DNA from: JAIQFL01 sp035295745
GTDB taxonomy: Bacteria; Acidobacteriota; Terriglobia; Bryobacterales; Bryobacteraceae
DNA: 64,000 nt
Direction of reading: 5' to 3'
Assembly: GCA_035295745.1 (NCBI GenBank)
Contig: DATGIL010000065.1
Span: forward strand, 38,218 to 102,217
Shown here: piece after piece, positions 10,146-19,225 of the stretch
Layout: each line of letters starts with the position of its first letter
How positions within the stretch are numbered: position 1 is the stretch's first letter
Program-made: the position numbers and the translations under genes
The notes under the pieces: model-generated
Databases searched by the model: none
Told to the model about the DNA's origin: nothing
What the model saw: only the letters and a program-made list of their open reading frames with translations

Positions 10146-12575
10146 TCACTCGTAGCGGAGCGCGACAATCGGATCGATCTTCATCGCCCGCCGCGCGGGG
10201 ATGTAGATTGCCAGCACGGCAGCAGCGACCAGCGTCAAAGGAATACCCACAAAAGTCACCGCATCGCTGGCCGTCACTCCGTGAATCAGCGAGGCCATCA
10301 GCTTCGCCAGTCCGAACGCCGCGGGCAGTCCCACTAGCAAGCCGATGGACGTTGTCATCATGCCGCGGCCAAAAACCATCTTCAGCACCTTTTCGCGGGG
10401 CGCGCCCAGAGCCAGACGGATTCCGATCTCGTGAGTCTGCTCCGACACCAGGTGCGCCATCACACCGTAGACGCCGATGCCGGACAACACCAGTGCGATC
10501 GCGCCGAAGATGCCCATCAGCCAAGCCATGTAATTCAGCCCGATTGACCGGTTGTGAATGGACCTCGCCATCGTCTGCATATCGGTGATTGGCTGTTCGG
10601 AATCGACGGAACGAATCGCCCCGATCACCGCAGGCGCGACCCGCAACGGGTCGCCCGCGGCGCGCACTCCGATGTCCATCCACAACGCGGGCGCTTGTGA
10701 GAAAGGCAGATACATCGTGGGCCGAGGACCCCGATCGAAGGGATCGTGCGTGATGTCGCCGACCACACCTACGATGGTCATCCACGGGTTGGTGGAATCC
10801 TGCAGACCGAGCTTGATGCGTTTGCCGACCGGGGAGTCGCCGTTCCACCAGAGGCGTGCCAGCCTTTCGTTTACCACGGCTACTTTGGGCGCCTCGACGC
10901 CATCTGTCTCGCTAAGCAGGCGGCCCTGCTTCAAGGGAATGTGCAACAGCTCAAAAGCCTTGGAACTGGTGGACTGGTACATGGCAACCGGCTGCACGCC
11001 CCGGTCCAGTTGCCGCCCTTCGATCGTGAAAAGACGCCCGCTCGAATGCCCGCTGTACGGCATTGCCGTGAGAGCAGCAGCCACCTGTACGCCAGGAATT
11101 GAGCCGATCCGATCGACTACCTGCCGGTAAAAGGCCTCCATCTGGTGAGGCGCCCCGTATTTGTTCGACGTAATCGCCAGGCGCATGGAGAGCAGCGTGG
11201 CCGGCTGCATCTGCGTTCCGCCAGTAAGCATGGAGTTAAAGCCGCGCACCATCAGACCCGCCCCTACCAGCAGAATCACCGCGAGGGCAATCTCCGCACA
11301 CACCAGGATGTTGCGCATGTGATGCCGTCCGCGGCCCAGCGACGAGCCGCGACCGCCCTCTTTCAACGTACCCGTCAGGTTAGGACGGGAACACTGCCAT
11401 GCCGGTGCGAGTCCGGCCAGAATTCCGCTCACCACCGCGGCCAGCACCGTGAAGACAAGGGCGCGCGCATCCAGATCCATGTCTTTGAATCCCAAAATGT
11501 AGCGCATTACTTCCGGCGGCATGTTTGCCGCCATCATGCGAATGCCCCATTTCGCCAGCAACAGTCCCAGGAGTGCTCCACCCAGCGCCAGGAGGATGCT
11601 CTCTGTCAACAGTTGCGTGATGATTCGCCCGCGGCCCGCACCCAGAGCCGTCCGCACGGCCACCTCCCGCATCCGGCTGGTGGCGCGGGCAAACTGAAGA
11701 TTGGCCACGTTCACGCACGCGATCAGCAACACGAAGCACACCGACCCCAGCAGCATTGTGAGGTACTGCTTGGTCTCGCTGTCCGTCAGGAAGCGGCGCG
11801 CCGGCCACACCATCAGCCGGCGATTGGTATTGGTATCCGGAAACTGCCTCTCCAACTGAACGGAGATGCCGTCGATCTCGGCGTTAGCCTGTTCGACGGT
11901 GTGCCCGTTTTTCAGTCTTCCCATCGCCACGACTACACCCCCGCGACGCGACGTCCGCTGCTCCGGGGTGAGCGCCATGGGAGTCCACAAATCCGTGGCC
12001 AGGGGGAACTCGAACGACTCCGGCATCACTCCGGTCACGAGGAAACTCTGATCGTCCAGACGGATCGTTTGCCCGACAATCAACGGGTCGGCGCCGAATC
12101 TGCGCCGCCACAAGCGATCGCTGAGGATGACTTCGCGCTCGCGCCCAGGCTGATCCTCGCCTGGCTGGAAGGCGCGCCCGCGCACCGGTTGGACGCCCAC
12201 GGTCTCGAAGAAGTTCGCAGTCACCAGGGCCTGGAAGGCGCGCTCCGGCTCACCGCCCGCTCCGACAATGTTCGCCAGGCCCTCCTGAAATGCGGCGACT
12301 TTTTCGAGCGACGAGGTCCCGCGGCGGACGTCTTCCAGGTCAGCCGCCGAAACGTCGTTCCAAGTGTTCGGATCGTTGGCGAACCGGCCCAGCACCACCA
12401 CCAGGCTTTCCAGGTGCGGCAGGGGCACCGGCTTCCAGAGCATGGCGTCGCTGGCGCTGAAGATCGCGGTGGTGGCGCCGATTCCGAGCCCCAGGGTGAG
12501 GACGGAAGTGGCCAGAAACCAGGGGGAGTTACGCAGAAGGCGTGCGCCGTACCGGACGTCTTGCCAGAGGTTCAT
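10146..12575 (-). CDS. ADOP-type ABC transporter permease (MacB/FtsX family)
   Basis: The 809-residue protein has the duplicated FtsX architecture typical of acidobacterial orphan permeases. There is an N-terminal MNLWQDVRYGARLLRNSPWF motif, a first helix, a MacB-type periplasmic domain (about residues 40-240), three helices, a second periplasmic domain (about 450-660) and three C-terminal helices. The C-terminal motif EIGIRLALGAPREKVLKMV is characteristic. No ATPase gene is adjacent, as is usual for these permeases. The start has an AAGGGA ribosome-binding sequence. It may export peptides or lipids or act as a mechanotransmission permease; substrate unknown. Confidence 0.9.
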   Translation of the reverse strand: MNLWQDVRYGARLLRNSPWFLATSVLTLGLGIGATTAIFSASDAMLWKPVPLPHLESLVVVLGRFANDPNTWNDVSAADLEDVRRGTSSLEKVAAFQEGLANIVGAGGEPERAFQALVTANFFETVGVQPVRGRAFQPGEDQPGREREVILSDRLWRRRFGADPLIVGQTIRLDDQSFLVTGVMPESFEFPLATDLWTPMALTPEQRTSRRGGVVVAMGRLKNGHTVEQANAEIDGISVQLERQFPDTNTNRRLMVWPARRFLTDSETKQYLTMLLGSVCFVLLIACVNVANLQFARATSRMREVAVRTALGAGRGRIITQLLTESILLALGGALLGLLLAKWGIRMMAANMPPEVMRYILGFKDMDLDARALVFTVLAAVVSGILAGLAPAWQCSRPNLTGTLKEGGRGSSLGRGRHHMRNILVCAEIALAVILLVGAGLMVRGFNSMLTGGTQMQPATLLSMRLAITSNKYGAPHQMEAFYRQVVDRIGSIPGVQVAAALTAMPYSGHSSGRLFTIEGRQLDRGVQPVAMYQSTSSKAFELLHIPLKQGRLLSETDGVEAPKVAVVNERLARLWWNGDSPVGKRIKLGLQDSTNPWMTIVGVVGDITHDPFDRGPRPTMYLPFSQAPALWMDIGVRAAGDPLRVAPAVIGAIRSVDSEQPITDMQTMARSIHNRSIGLNYMAWLMGIFGAIALVLSGIGVYGVMAHLVSEQTHEIGIRLALGAPREKVLKMVFGRGMMTTSIGLLVGLPAAFGLAKLMASLIHGVTASDAVTFVGIPLTLVAAAVLAIYIPARRAMKIDPIVALRYE

Positions 12576-12649
12576 GGTTTTCCCTTACGCGTAATACGCT
12601 TGGGAAGGCTGCAGAGTTCGAAGTATTTCGTGCGGGTAAAAGGTGCCGA

Positions 12650-13768
12650 TTAATTCAACAAAGGCTCAGCCGACTGTGCTGCCGCCGGCCAACTCCGGAT
12701 CTCGACGACCTTGGGACGCAAGGCACTGCGGGCGGCGATGTCATCGCGCATGGCGCTCAGGCAGTCCATTTCGAAGTCGCGATTTCCACTCGGGTGACCC
12801 GCGCGCAGGGTCAGTTCCGCCTGTTCGATCAGTTCTGACGCCTTCTTCGCGCGCCCGGCGGCCCACTCCACGGCGGCTTCCGCACGGAGTCGCAAGGCAT
12901 CTTCCGGCAGGCGATGTTCGCGCGCCAGACACTGCCGGGCCTGCTTCAGGTCGCCACGATGGTACGCCAGAAAGTATGCGCCTTCGAGCGCGTACTGCGG
13001 ACCATCGGCCGGCGACGACGACTCCAGCAGGGGCTCCAGGTGCGACCACGCGGCCGGAATGTTCTCGCAGTCGAGGGCGTGGACGTACGCCATATAGCGG
13101 TTGTAGCGGGCAGACTTGGCGCCTGCCAGGCGCCGGATGAGATCGACGGGCCAATCGCGCGGACGGAGCGGCGTGTAGTTGACGCTATCGGCCAGCAGGT
13201 CGCGCTGCATGAGATCGGCCGCAGGGCCGCCTTGCAACAGCTTCCACAACTGCAGACCATCGGATTCAGCCTCGCCAAACCGTACAGGGAACAGTTGCAG
13301 GAGACCGACCAGGCACATCTGCGCGTTCACCATCCAAAACCAAAACGGCAACGCTGTGCTGGCGCGGAGTGCCAGGCGTGTGAACAGCAGGCAGGCAATC
13401 AACGACACGCCGGGTCCCGCCGCCAGGCAGGTAGCCTTCTGCAAGCGGAAATTCGTGAAGGACGACGGAACCTGGTACACGACTCCCGCGTGGCGGAACT
13501 TCACGAGACGGATTCGCCAGCCGCCGTCCACCGGCATCACTTCGATCGGCCCTAAGAGGAACCGTAGCGTCTTGAATCCCTGCGCGGCCCCGGCCAGCCA
13601 GTGCCCGGCCTCATGAATGGGAATCGCCAACAGAGTGCCCACCAGTACCAACAGCACATGGACCTTGAATCCAGGCTGGGAAAACCGATGCGCCGAGGCC
13701 ATGAGCGAAGCCAGCCCGAACGTGCTCGACACCAGCATGGCAAAGACGTAGGTCGAACCGTAATTCAT
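12650..13768 (-). CDS. M50-family (site-2-protease-like) membrane metalloprotease
   Basis: This 372-residue membrane protein has an HEAGHW zinc-binding motif at about residue 52 within a hydrophobic segment. A second site around residues 161-175 (LFPVRFGEAESDG) resembles the NPxPxxxxDG motif of M50 proteases but lacks its first asparagine. The C-terminal half is soluble and helical, TPR-like in character (QARQCLAREHRLPEDALRL). Intramembrane proteolysis is inferred from the motif. It is separated from the ADOP permease downstream by 74 bases and may be transcribed with it. Confidence 0.75.
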   Translation of the reverse strand: MNYGSTYVFAMLVSSTFGLASLMASAHRFSQPGFKVHVLLVLVGTLLAIPIHEAGHWLAGAAQGFKTLRFLLGPIEVMPVDGGWRIRLVKFRHAGVVYQVPSSFTNFRLQKATCLAAGPGVSLIACLLFTRLALRASTALPFWFWMVNAQMCLVGLLQLFPVRFGEAESDGLQLWKLLQGGPAADLMQRDLLADSVNYTPLRPRDWPVDLIRRLAGAKSARYNRYMAYVHALDCENIPAAWSHLEPLLESSSPADGPQYALEGAYFLAYHRGDLKQARQCLAREHRLPEDALRLRAEAAVEWAAGRAKKASELIEQAELTLRAGHPSGNRDFEMDCLSAMRDDIAARSALRPKVVEIRSWPAAAQSAEPLLN

Positions 13769-13848
13769 ACTGTTGGCAGACTATTCTGCCGCGCGAGGGA
13801 CATCCGGTTCTACCCTGACGATGGTTAATGCCGGTAGTTAACAGAGGC

Positions 13849-14649
13849 TCACCCCAGCATTCGATTCACTTCCGCGTAGGGAATCTGATCGGCGAACATG
13901 CTGTCGTACGAGCCTTGGCTCAGATCATTCGCCATGCGACGCACTAGCGCGAGCGCTGCCCGCGACAGTCCGGAACCGGTGCTGACGCGCGCCACCCCGA
14001 GCGCCTGCAGATCCGCAATCGATGGGGTGCCCGGCGTGGCGAGAATATTCAGCGGGCCTCGCACCCCGCGGGCGAGCGCGGCAATGGTCTCGCGGTCGCG
14101 CACTCCCGGGGCGAAAAGCGAATCGGCGCCAGCCTCGCGGAAAGCATTCAGTCGCTTGATGGTGCGTTCGAGCCGCGTCGTGGGGTCGCCCACCTGCGCC
14201 AGAAAGATGTCGGTGCGCGCATTGATCACGAGCGGCAGATGCAAAGCGGCGATCTCACGGATGATCCGGCACTGCGCGTCGAGATCGGCCAGGGTCTCGG
14301 CATCCTCCCCACGAACATCTTCGAGGTTCATTCCGATTGCGCCTGCCGCCACCACTGCCTTGGCAGTCGCCACGGGATCGCCGTAGCCCGACTCCACGTC
14401 GGCAGTCACCGGTACCGACACGGCGCGTGCGATCCTCGCCACCACTCCGAGCATTTCATCTTGGGAGATGCGCTCGCCATCGGCATAGCCCAACGAGAAC
14501 GCGACACCCGCACTGGTAGTTGCGATGGCTGGAAATCCCGCCGATTCAAAGACTTTTGCCGTCGCCACATCCCATGCATTGGGCAGGACCAGAATCGGTG
14601 GACCGTGGTGTAGCTCTCGAAAGCGCTGCGCTTTTTCTTCTTGCGTCAT
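13849..14649 (-). CDS. Isocitrate lyase/PEP mutase superfamily enzyme
   Basis: The 266-residue product matches the short PEP mutase/2-methylisocitrate-lyase-like branch. Visible segments are LPNAWDVATAKVFESAGF, TTSAGVAFSLGY, TADVESGYGDP (metal/substrate loop), GMNLED and INARTDIF. It lacks the KKCGH signature of true isocitrate lyases. Members cleave or isomerise C-C or P-C bonds in oxaloacetate-like substrates; which one is not readable here. Starting at MTQEEKAQ (14,649) leaves only 42 bases to the divergent FAD oxidoreductase gene. The open frame continuing upstream is antisense to that gene and is rejected. Confidence 0.85.
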   Translation of the reverse strand: MTQEEKAQRFRELHHGPPILVLPNAWDVATAKVFESAGFPAIATTSAGVAFSLGYADGERISQDEMLGVVARIARAVSVPVTADVESGYGDPVATAKAVVAAGAIGMNLEDVRGEDAETLADLDAQCRIIREIAALHLPLVINARTDIFLAQVGDPTTRLERTIKRLNAFREAGADSLFAPGVRDRETIAALARGVRGPLNILATPGTPSIADLQALGVARVSTGSGLSRAALALVRRMANDLSQGSYDSMFADQIPYAEVNRMLG

Positions 14650-14691
14650 GCACGTATTATGGTAGGGCACGTTCGAGCTTGCCAAGTCTCC

Positions 14692-16293
14692 ATGTCGAAA
14701 TACGACGCTATCATCATCGGCGGAGGCCACAACGGCCTTGTCACCGCCGCCTATCTGGCCCGCGCCGGCCGCACCGTTCTCGTCCTGGAACGGAGAGAGC
14801 TGGTGGGCGGCTGCGCGGTTACTGAGGAAGTGTGGCCCGGCTACCGCGTCTCCACCGGGGCATACCTCACCAGCCTGATGCAGGAGCGCATCGTCCGGGA
14901 ACTGGAATTGGAGCGTCACGGTTACCAGGTGGATGCGAAGGACCCCGCCTTCTTCTCCGCGTTCCCGGACGGCCGGCACTTTTTCATGTGGCAGGATCGC
15001 ACCAAGACGCTGGCGGAGATTGCCCGCTACTCGCGCCACGATGCTGAAGTCTATCCGAAGTACGAAGACCTGCTGGAGCGGCTCTCGCAGGTGGTTGAGG
15101 GGCTGCTGCTGACGACGCCTCCGCGCTTTCCGCCGGGAGGCATCGGCGACGCCATCGACTACCTCAAGCTGGCGGCACGCATGCGCGGATTGAGTACGCA
15201 GGATATCGTCGCGCTGGTCAAGATCTTCACGCAGAGCGCCGCGGAGTTTCTGGATGAATGGTTCGAGTCGGAGCAGGTGAAGGTCACGCTCGCGACCGAC
15301 GGCGTGATTGGCGCCAATGGCGGCCCCCGCTCCCCCGGCACGGCGTATATTCTGTTGCACCATTGCATGGGCGGCGTGGCAGGCCATCGAGGCTTGTGGG
15401 GCTTCGTGCGAGGCGGCATGGGCGCGGTCTCCGACGCGATCGCCAGTTCGGCGCGGGCCTCGGGTGCGGCGATTCGGACTGCGGCGCCGGTGTCCAAGGT
15501 GCTGGTGCGCAGCGGACGGGCTTACGCGGTGGTGCTGGAAAATGGCGAGGAGATCGAGGGCGAAATGATTGCTTCCAATCTCGACCCCAAGCTCACCTTC
15601 CTGCGACTGTTGCACGAGCGCGATCTTCCGGGTGATTTTTTGGAGGCGATCCGCCACTTCCGCATCGAAGGCACCAGTTGCAAGATCAACCTGGCGCTCA
15701 ACGGACTGCCCGAGTTCACCGCCTATCCGGGTGCGCCGGGGCCGCACCATAAGGCGACGATGCACATCTGCCCCAGCATCGACTACGTGGAGCATGCCTG
15801 GGACGACGCCAAGTACGGGCGGCCCTCCGAGCGTCCGTTGCTCGAACTCACCGTGCCGACGATGTACGATCCATCTCTCGCCCCGCCCGGCAAGCACATC
15901 ATGGGCATCTTCCTGCAATACGCGCCGTACACCTTGCGCGACGCCACGTGGGACGATCTGCGCGAGCCATTCGGCAATCGCGTGATCTCTCTGATCGAAG
16001 AATACGCGCCGAACATCCGGCAGATTGTGGAGCACCGGCAGGTGCTGACACCGCTCGATCTGGAGCGGCGATTCAGCATCACCGGCGGCAATATTTTCCA
16101 CGGCGAGATGAGCCTCGACCAGATGTTCGTCATGCGCCCTGTAGCCGGATGGGCGCGATATCGTACTCCGGTCTCGGGACTTTATCTCTGCGGATCGGGC
16201 GCGCATCCCGGCGGCGGCGTGATGGGTGCGCCCGGCTACAACTGCGCGCGCGAAATGCTGAAAGGTCCGGCCGGCGGCTCGTTCCGTCAGTGA
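14692..16293 (+). CDS. FAD-dependent phytoene-dehydrogenase-like oxidoreductase
   Basis: The 533-residue protein opens with MSKYDAIIIGGGHNGLVTA, a Rossmann dinucleotide-binding motif (GGGHNG), then VLERRELVGGCA. It ends with LYLCGSGAHPGGGVMGAPG, the C-terminal FAD motif of the carotenoid-isomerase/PYROXD2 group. ATG 14,692 is chosen because the FAD motif starts directly after it. The family oxidises or isomerises polyene or amino-oxidase-type substrates; nearby genes do not include carotenoid synthesis, so the substrate is open. It is divergent from the PEP-mutase-like gene with a shared 42-base intergenic region. Confidence 0.85.
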   Translation: MSKYDAIIIGGGHNGLVTAAYLARAGRTVLVLERRELVGGCAVTEEVWPGYRVSTGAYLTSLMQERIVRELELERHGYQVDAKDPAFFSAFPDGRHFFMWQDRTKTLAEIARYSRHDAEVYPKYEDLLERLSQVVEGLLLTTPPRFPPGGIGDAIDYLKLAARMRGLSTQDIVALVKIFTQSAAEFLDEWFESEQVKVTLATDGVIGANGGPRSPGTAYILLHHCMGGVAGHRGLWGFVRGGMGAVSDAIASSARASGAAIRTAAPVSKVLVRSGRAYAVVLENGEEIEGEMIASNLDPKLTFLRLLHERDLPGDFLEAIRHFRIEGTSCKINLALNGLPEFTAYPGAPGPHHKATMHICPSIDYVEHAWDDAKYGRPSERPLLELTVPTMYDPSLAPPGKHIMGIFLQYAPYTLRDATWDDLREPFGNRVISLIEEYAPNIRQIVEHRQVLTPLDLERRFSITGGNIFHGEMSLDQMFVMRPVAGWARYRTPVSGLYLCGSGAHPGGGVMGAPGYNCAREMLKGPAGGSFRQ

Positions 16294-16306
16294 TAGACTC
16301 TCCGAT

Positions 16307-17347
16307 ATGCAGGGGAAGGCCGCATGGCGGCACGCTCTGTTGGCCTTGGCCGGTCTCGCGACTCTGGCGGTGAATGTTCTGATCTATCGCCAGCTTTTGG
16401 TGGAGGGCGTCGCTCGGCTGCCGTTCGCGATGCTGTGTTCGGCACTGACGGCAATCCCACCCATCGGTGTGATGCTCGCGCTGGACCACTACGAGATCGA
16501 ACCGCTCGGGCACATGGTGCTCGTCTTCTATTGCGGGGCATCCATCGCCCCCGGATTCACGCTCCTGATCGGGCCCAAGACATTTTTCGCGGGCGCTCTT
16601 GCGGAAGAAGGTGCGAAAGCGCTGCTCGTGCTCGGAGTCTGTCATTTCTTCGCGCACGAAGTGGATGAGCCGGTCGATGCTCTGATCTATAGCTTTCTGG
16701 TGGCGATTGGCTTCGGGTTCACCGAGAACAATATCCACTTCACAAACCACCCGGGCTTCCATGGCGATCTTGCCGTTCTGGTGTCTTTATTGGCCGTTCG
16801 TTTCGCTGCCATGATCGGGCATCTCACTTTTACGGGGCTGTTCGGAACTGGTCTGGCCATCCGCCTGGAGACCGGCTCCAAGGTGAGCATCCCCCTGAGC
16901 TTTGCGGCGGGGGTAGGCTTACACTACCTTTGGAACTCGACCCCATTGGCGGGTGGTCCGGCCTTCCTGCTGCGATTCCTGCCTTTTGTACTATTAGTCT
17001 TTTTTGTCGCCCGTCGATTCCACCGTCACGAATCCGCGCTGATCAGGGAATACGGCTCTTACTATCCCATCATTCAGGAATTCGTCGAGGGCCAACAGGA
17101 GGAGTTTCCCGATCGCGCGAGAAGGTTCGAGGTTCTGGGTGACGTGATGGTGCGTCCCTGGAGCCTGGAGTGCCGTGCTCGCTATCAGCACTTCCAGGCG
17201 GTGTCGAAGTTGGCATTTCTACGATGGAACATGCGGCGCGGTTTGGGTCCGGCGGGGGAAGCCGCACAGCAGCGCGAACAGGTGCTGGTCGCACGGATTC
17301 AGTCGACCTATCTGAAGCTGAAAGACTGCCGCAAAGACGAAACTTAG
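16307..17347 (+). CDS. PrsW-like intramembrane metalloprotease
   Basis: This 346-residue polytopic membrane protein carries PrsW-family motifs: FAGALAEEGAKALLV (glutamate pair), then EPVDALIYSFLVAIGFGFTE followed by asparagines, and later AAMIGHLTFTGLFG and GVGLHYLWN. In Bacillus, PrsW performs site-1 cleavage of an anti-sigma factor. About 120 soluble C-terminal residues follow the last helices. It begins 13 bases after the oxidoreductase stop and is followed after 6 bases by the ACT-domain gene, so it is probably co-transcribed. No anti-sigma target is adjacent. Confidence 0.85.
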   Translation: MQGKAAWRHALLALAGLATLAVNVLIYRQLLVEGVARLPFAMLCSALTAIPPIGVMLALDHYEIEPLGHMVLVFYCGASIAPGFTLLIGPKTFFAGALAEEGAKALLVLGVCHFFAHEVDEPVDALIYSFLVAIGFGFTENNIHFTNHPGFHGDLAVLVSLLAVRFAAMIGHLTFTGLFGTGLAIRLETGSKVSIPLSFAAGVGLHYLWNSTPLAGGPAFLLRFLPFVLLVFFVARRFHRHESALIREYGSYYPIIQEFVEGQQEEFPDRARRFEVLGDVMVRPWSLECRARYQHFQAVSKLAFLRWNMRRGLGPAGEAAQQREQVLVARIQSTYLKLKDCRKDET

Positions 17348-17353
17348 GAGTCT

Positions 17354-17740
17354 ATGCCCAATCTCGAACTCAGGCTCGAGGACGAACGTTTGGCCCTGTG
17401 CCACCTGCCCCCGACCGATGCCCCTCCATGGTGGGCGTTCGATGCCGCCGGCTTCTGCTCCGTCACTCGCACCGCGGACGAATGGTCGGTAGTCTGCGCC
17501 GAAGAGGCGGTTCCAGCCGGCATCCAATGTGAGCGGGATTGGCGGATGTTTCAGGTCGCCGGCCCGCTGGAGTTCAGTCTCATCGGCATTCTGTCCTCGA
17601 TTGCGGAGCCGTTGGCGGACGCCGGAGTGAGCATCTTTGCTCTCTCGGCTTACGAGACAGACTACGTCCTGGTGAAGGCGTCGAACGTCGATGCGGCGAT
17701 TCGCGCTTTGGGGCTGGCCGGCCATCTGGTACGCCGCTGA
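17354..17740 (+). CDS. ACT-domain (aspartokinase-like regulatory) protein
   Basis: This 128-residue stand-alone protein has two regions resembling the paired ACT fold of small aspartate-kinase-like regulators. The N-terminal one includes EEWSVVC-type strands (seen as DEWSVVCAEEAVP) and the C-terminal one LIGILSSIAEPLADAGVSIF followed by SAYETDYVLVK. It probably binds an amino acid as an allosteric sensor; the ligand is unknown. A TAGGAG sequence precedes its start. It sits directly downstream of the PrsW-like gene. Confidence 0.8.
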   Translation: MPNLELRLEDERLALCHLPPTDAPPWWAFDAAGFCSVTRTADEWSVVCAEEAVPAGIQCERDWRMFQVAGPLEFSLIGILSSIAEPLADAGVSIFALSAYETDYVLVKASNVDAAIRALGLAGHLVRR

Positions 17741-17750
17741 GAAGTGCGAT

Positions 17751-17764
17751 TGGAAACGTTTCCA
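17751..17764. promoter_or_regulatory. Perfect 14-bp palindrome, LacI/GalR-type operator candidate
   Basis: TGGAAACGTTTCCA is a perfect palindrome in the 49-base gap before the Bax-inhibitor-like gene. It differs from the classical catabolite operator pattern TGWAANCGNTNWCA at only two symmetric positions. The central CG step is typical of LacI/GalR-family sites. No LacI-type regulator is encoded in the window, so the assignment is an inference. Confidence 0.4.
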
Positions 17765-17789
17765 CGGTTTGTAGCATCATGTATGGTGT

Positions 17790-18482
17790 ATGCCTTACTT
17801 AACTGCCAGCGATAAGATGTTCGGAACGACGCCGCTTTCCGAGGCGCGCGCCGAGATCATCCGCAAGACCTACCTGCTGCTCGGACTTGCCGTCGTCGGA
17901 GCGTACTGCGGCGGCTATCTGGGCGTGCAATCGGACGTACTCGTTAATCTCTTCACGGGATGGCTGGGCTGGATCCTCGCTATGGTCCTGCTCAACGTCA
18001 TCCCCGCTGTGGCGATCGCTGCGCGGCACAATCCCGTCCTGGGAGTGACTGCGCTCGTGGCCGACGGCTTCGTTTCGGGCCTGGTCCTGGCCCCGATTCT
18101 GCGGATCGCGAGCGTATACGCCCCCGGAACCATCGAAATTGCGATGGTAATGACGATTATCGTATTTGGGGCCGTCACTTTGTATGTGATGTCATCGCGA
18201 CGCGCGTTTTCCGCTCCGCGCGGTCTGTTTCTGGGCATCTCAGTCAGCCTGATTGCGGCGATGGTGCTGAACGCCTTCCTGAACATCGGCCTGATCGGAA
18301 TCCTGATCGCCGCCGGCATCGGCATTCTGGGCGTCTGCATTCTGGTTTACGCCACCAGCGATGTGCTGAACAATCCTTTGGCGGATAGTCCGATCCCGGG
18401 CGCCCTGTTTCTGTTCGCGGGCCTGTTCAACGTGTTCATCGCGATTCTGAACCTCCTGCTCCGTTTCCAGCGCCGGCGTTAA
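17790..18482 (+). CDS. Bax inhibitor-1/YccA family membrane protein
   Basis: The 230-residue protein has seven hydrophobic segments and an N-terminal soluble stretch (FGTTPLSEARAEIIRKTYLLL) characteristic of BI-1/YetJ proteins, which act as pH-sensitive calcium-leak channels in characterised members. No clear ribosome-binding site precedes ATG 17,790; an in-frame ATG at 17,817 would also fit the family's start. It may share a promoter region containing the 17,751 palindrome rather than being read from the PrsW/ACT operon. Confidence 0.8.
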   Translation: MPYLTASDKMFGTTPLSEARAEIIRKTYLLLGLAVVGAYCGGYLGVQSDVLVNLFTGWLGWILAMVLLNVIPAVAIAARHNPVLGVTALVADGFVSGLVLAPILRIASVYAPGTIEIAMVMTIIVFGAVTLYVMSSRRAFSAPRGLFLGISVSLIAAMVLNAFLNIGLIGILIAAGIGILGVCILVYATSDVLNNPLADSPIPGALFLFAGLFNVFIAILNLLLRFQRRR

Positions 18483-18533
18483 GAGCCCCCTTGAGTTCGG
18501 ACGCAGTATCATTAGACTAAAGGACTACTCAGA

Positions 18534-19211
18534 ATGGCTGTCTCTAGCGCGATTCGTAAATCGTTGTTTGCACTTCTGTTCGCGGCGATAACACTTTGCG
18601 CCGCTCCCAATCCACCGATCCCGCCTCCTGCAACCGATGCGACGCTTGCCAAGTCGCCGGGCAAAGAGGCCGCGGTGTTTGCAGGTGGTTGCTTCTGGGG
18701 TGTGCAGTCCGTATTCCAGCGAGTGAAGGGCGTGCTGGCTACCACCGCCGGATACTCGGGTGGCGAAGCGAAGACCGCAACCTACCGGCAGGTGGTTACC
18801 GAAACCACTGGGCATGCCGAATCGGTGGAGGTCATTTACGACCCGTCACGCATCACCTACGGACAGTTGCTGCGCATCTATTTCTCGGTGGCGCACGACC
18901 CGACCGAGTTGAACCGGCAGGGACCGGATGTCGGGACGTCCTACCGATCGGCGATTTTCTACGAGAACGACGAGCAGAAGCGCCTCGCGCAGGCCTATAT
19001 TGCCCAACTGGACACACAGAAGGTCTTCCCCAAACCGATCGTGACCGAAGTGACGCCGCTGAAGGCGTTCTATCGCGCCGAAGACTACCATCAGGACTAC
19101 GCCTACCACAATCCCGACAATCCGTACATTCAGGTGTGCGATCGGCCGAAGATCGAGGCGCTGAAGCAGCAGTTCCCGGAATTGTTCGTGGAGTACAAGC
19201 CGAAGAAATAA
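18534..19211 (+). CDS. msrA: Exported peptide-methionine (S)-S-oxide reductase
   Basis: The 225-residue protein has a signal peptide (SLFALLFAAITLCAAP) followed by an MsrA domain. The catalytic motif is AGGCFWGVQ, with the nucleophilic cysteine at about residue 53. TTAGYSGG, TGHAESVEV, YFSVAHDPTELNRQGPDVG and AEDYHQDY follow. A further cysteine near the C-terminus (QVCDRPK) could be a resolving residue. The signal peptide implies repair of oxidised methionines in the periplasm rather than the cytoplasm. No msrB is adjacent. Confidence 0.93.
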   Translation: MAVSSAIRKSLFALLFAAITLCAAPNPPIPPPATDATLAKSPGKEAAVFAGGCFWGVQSVFQRVKGVLATTAGYSGGEAKTATYRQVVTETTGHAESVEVIYDPSRITYGQLLRIYFSVAHDPTELNRQGPDVGTSYRSAIFYENDEQKRLAQAYIAQLDTQKVFPKPIVTEVTPLKAFYRAEDYHQDYAYHNPDNPYIQVCDRPKIEALKQQFPELFVEYKPKK

Positions 19212-19225
19212 AGTGCGCGATCGCT

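Noticed and set aside
13849..16206. A minus-strand open frame of 785 codons covering both the PEP-mutase-like gene and the strand opposite the FAD oxidoreductase
   Set aside because: Only the 266 C-terminal codons resemble a protein family. The rest is a GC-driven antisense frame over a gene with clear FAD motifs.
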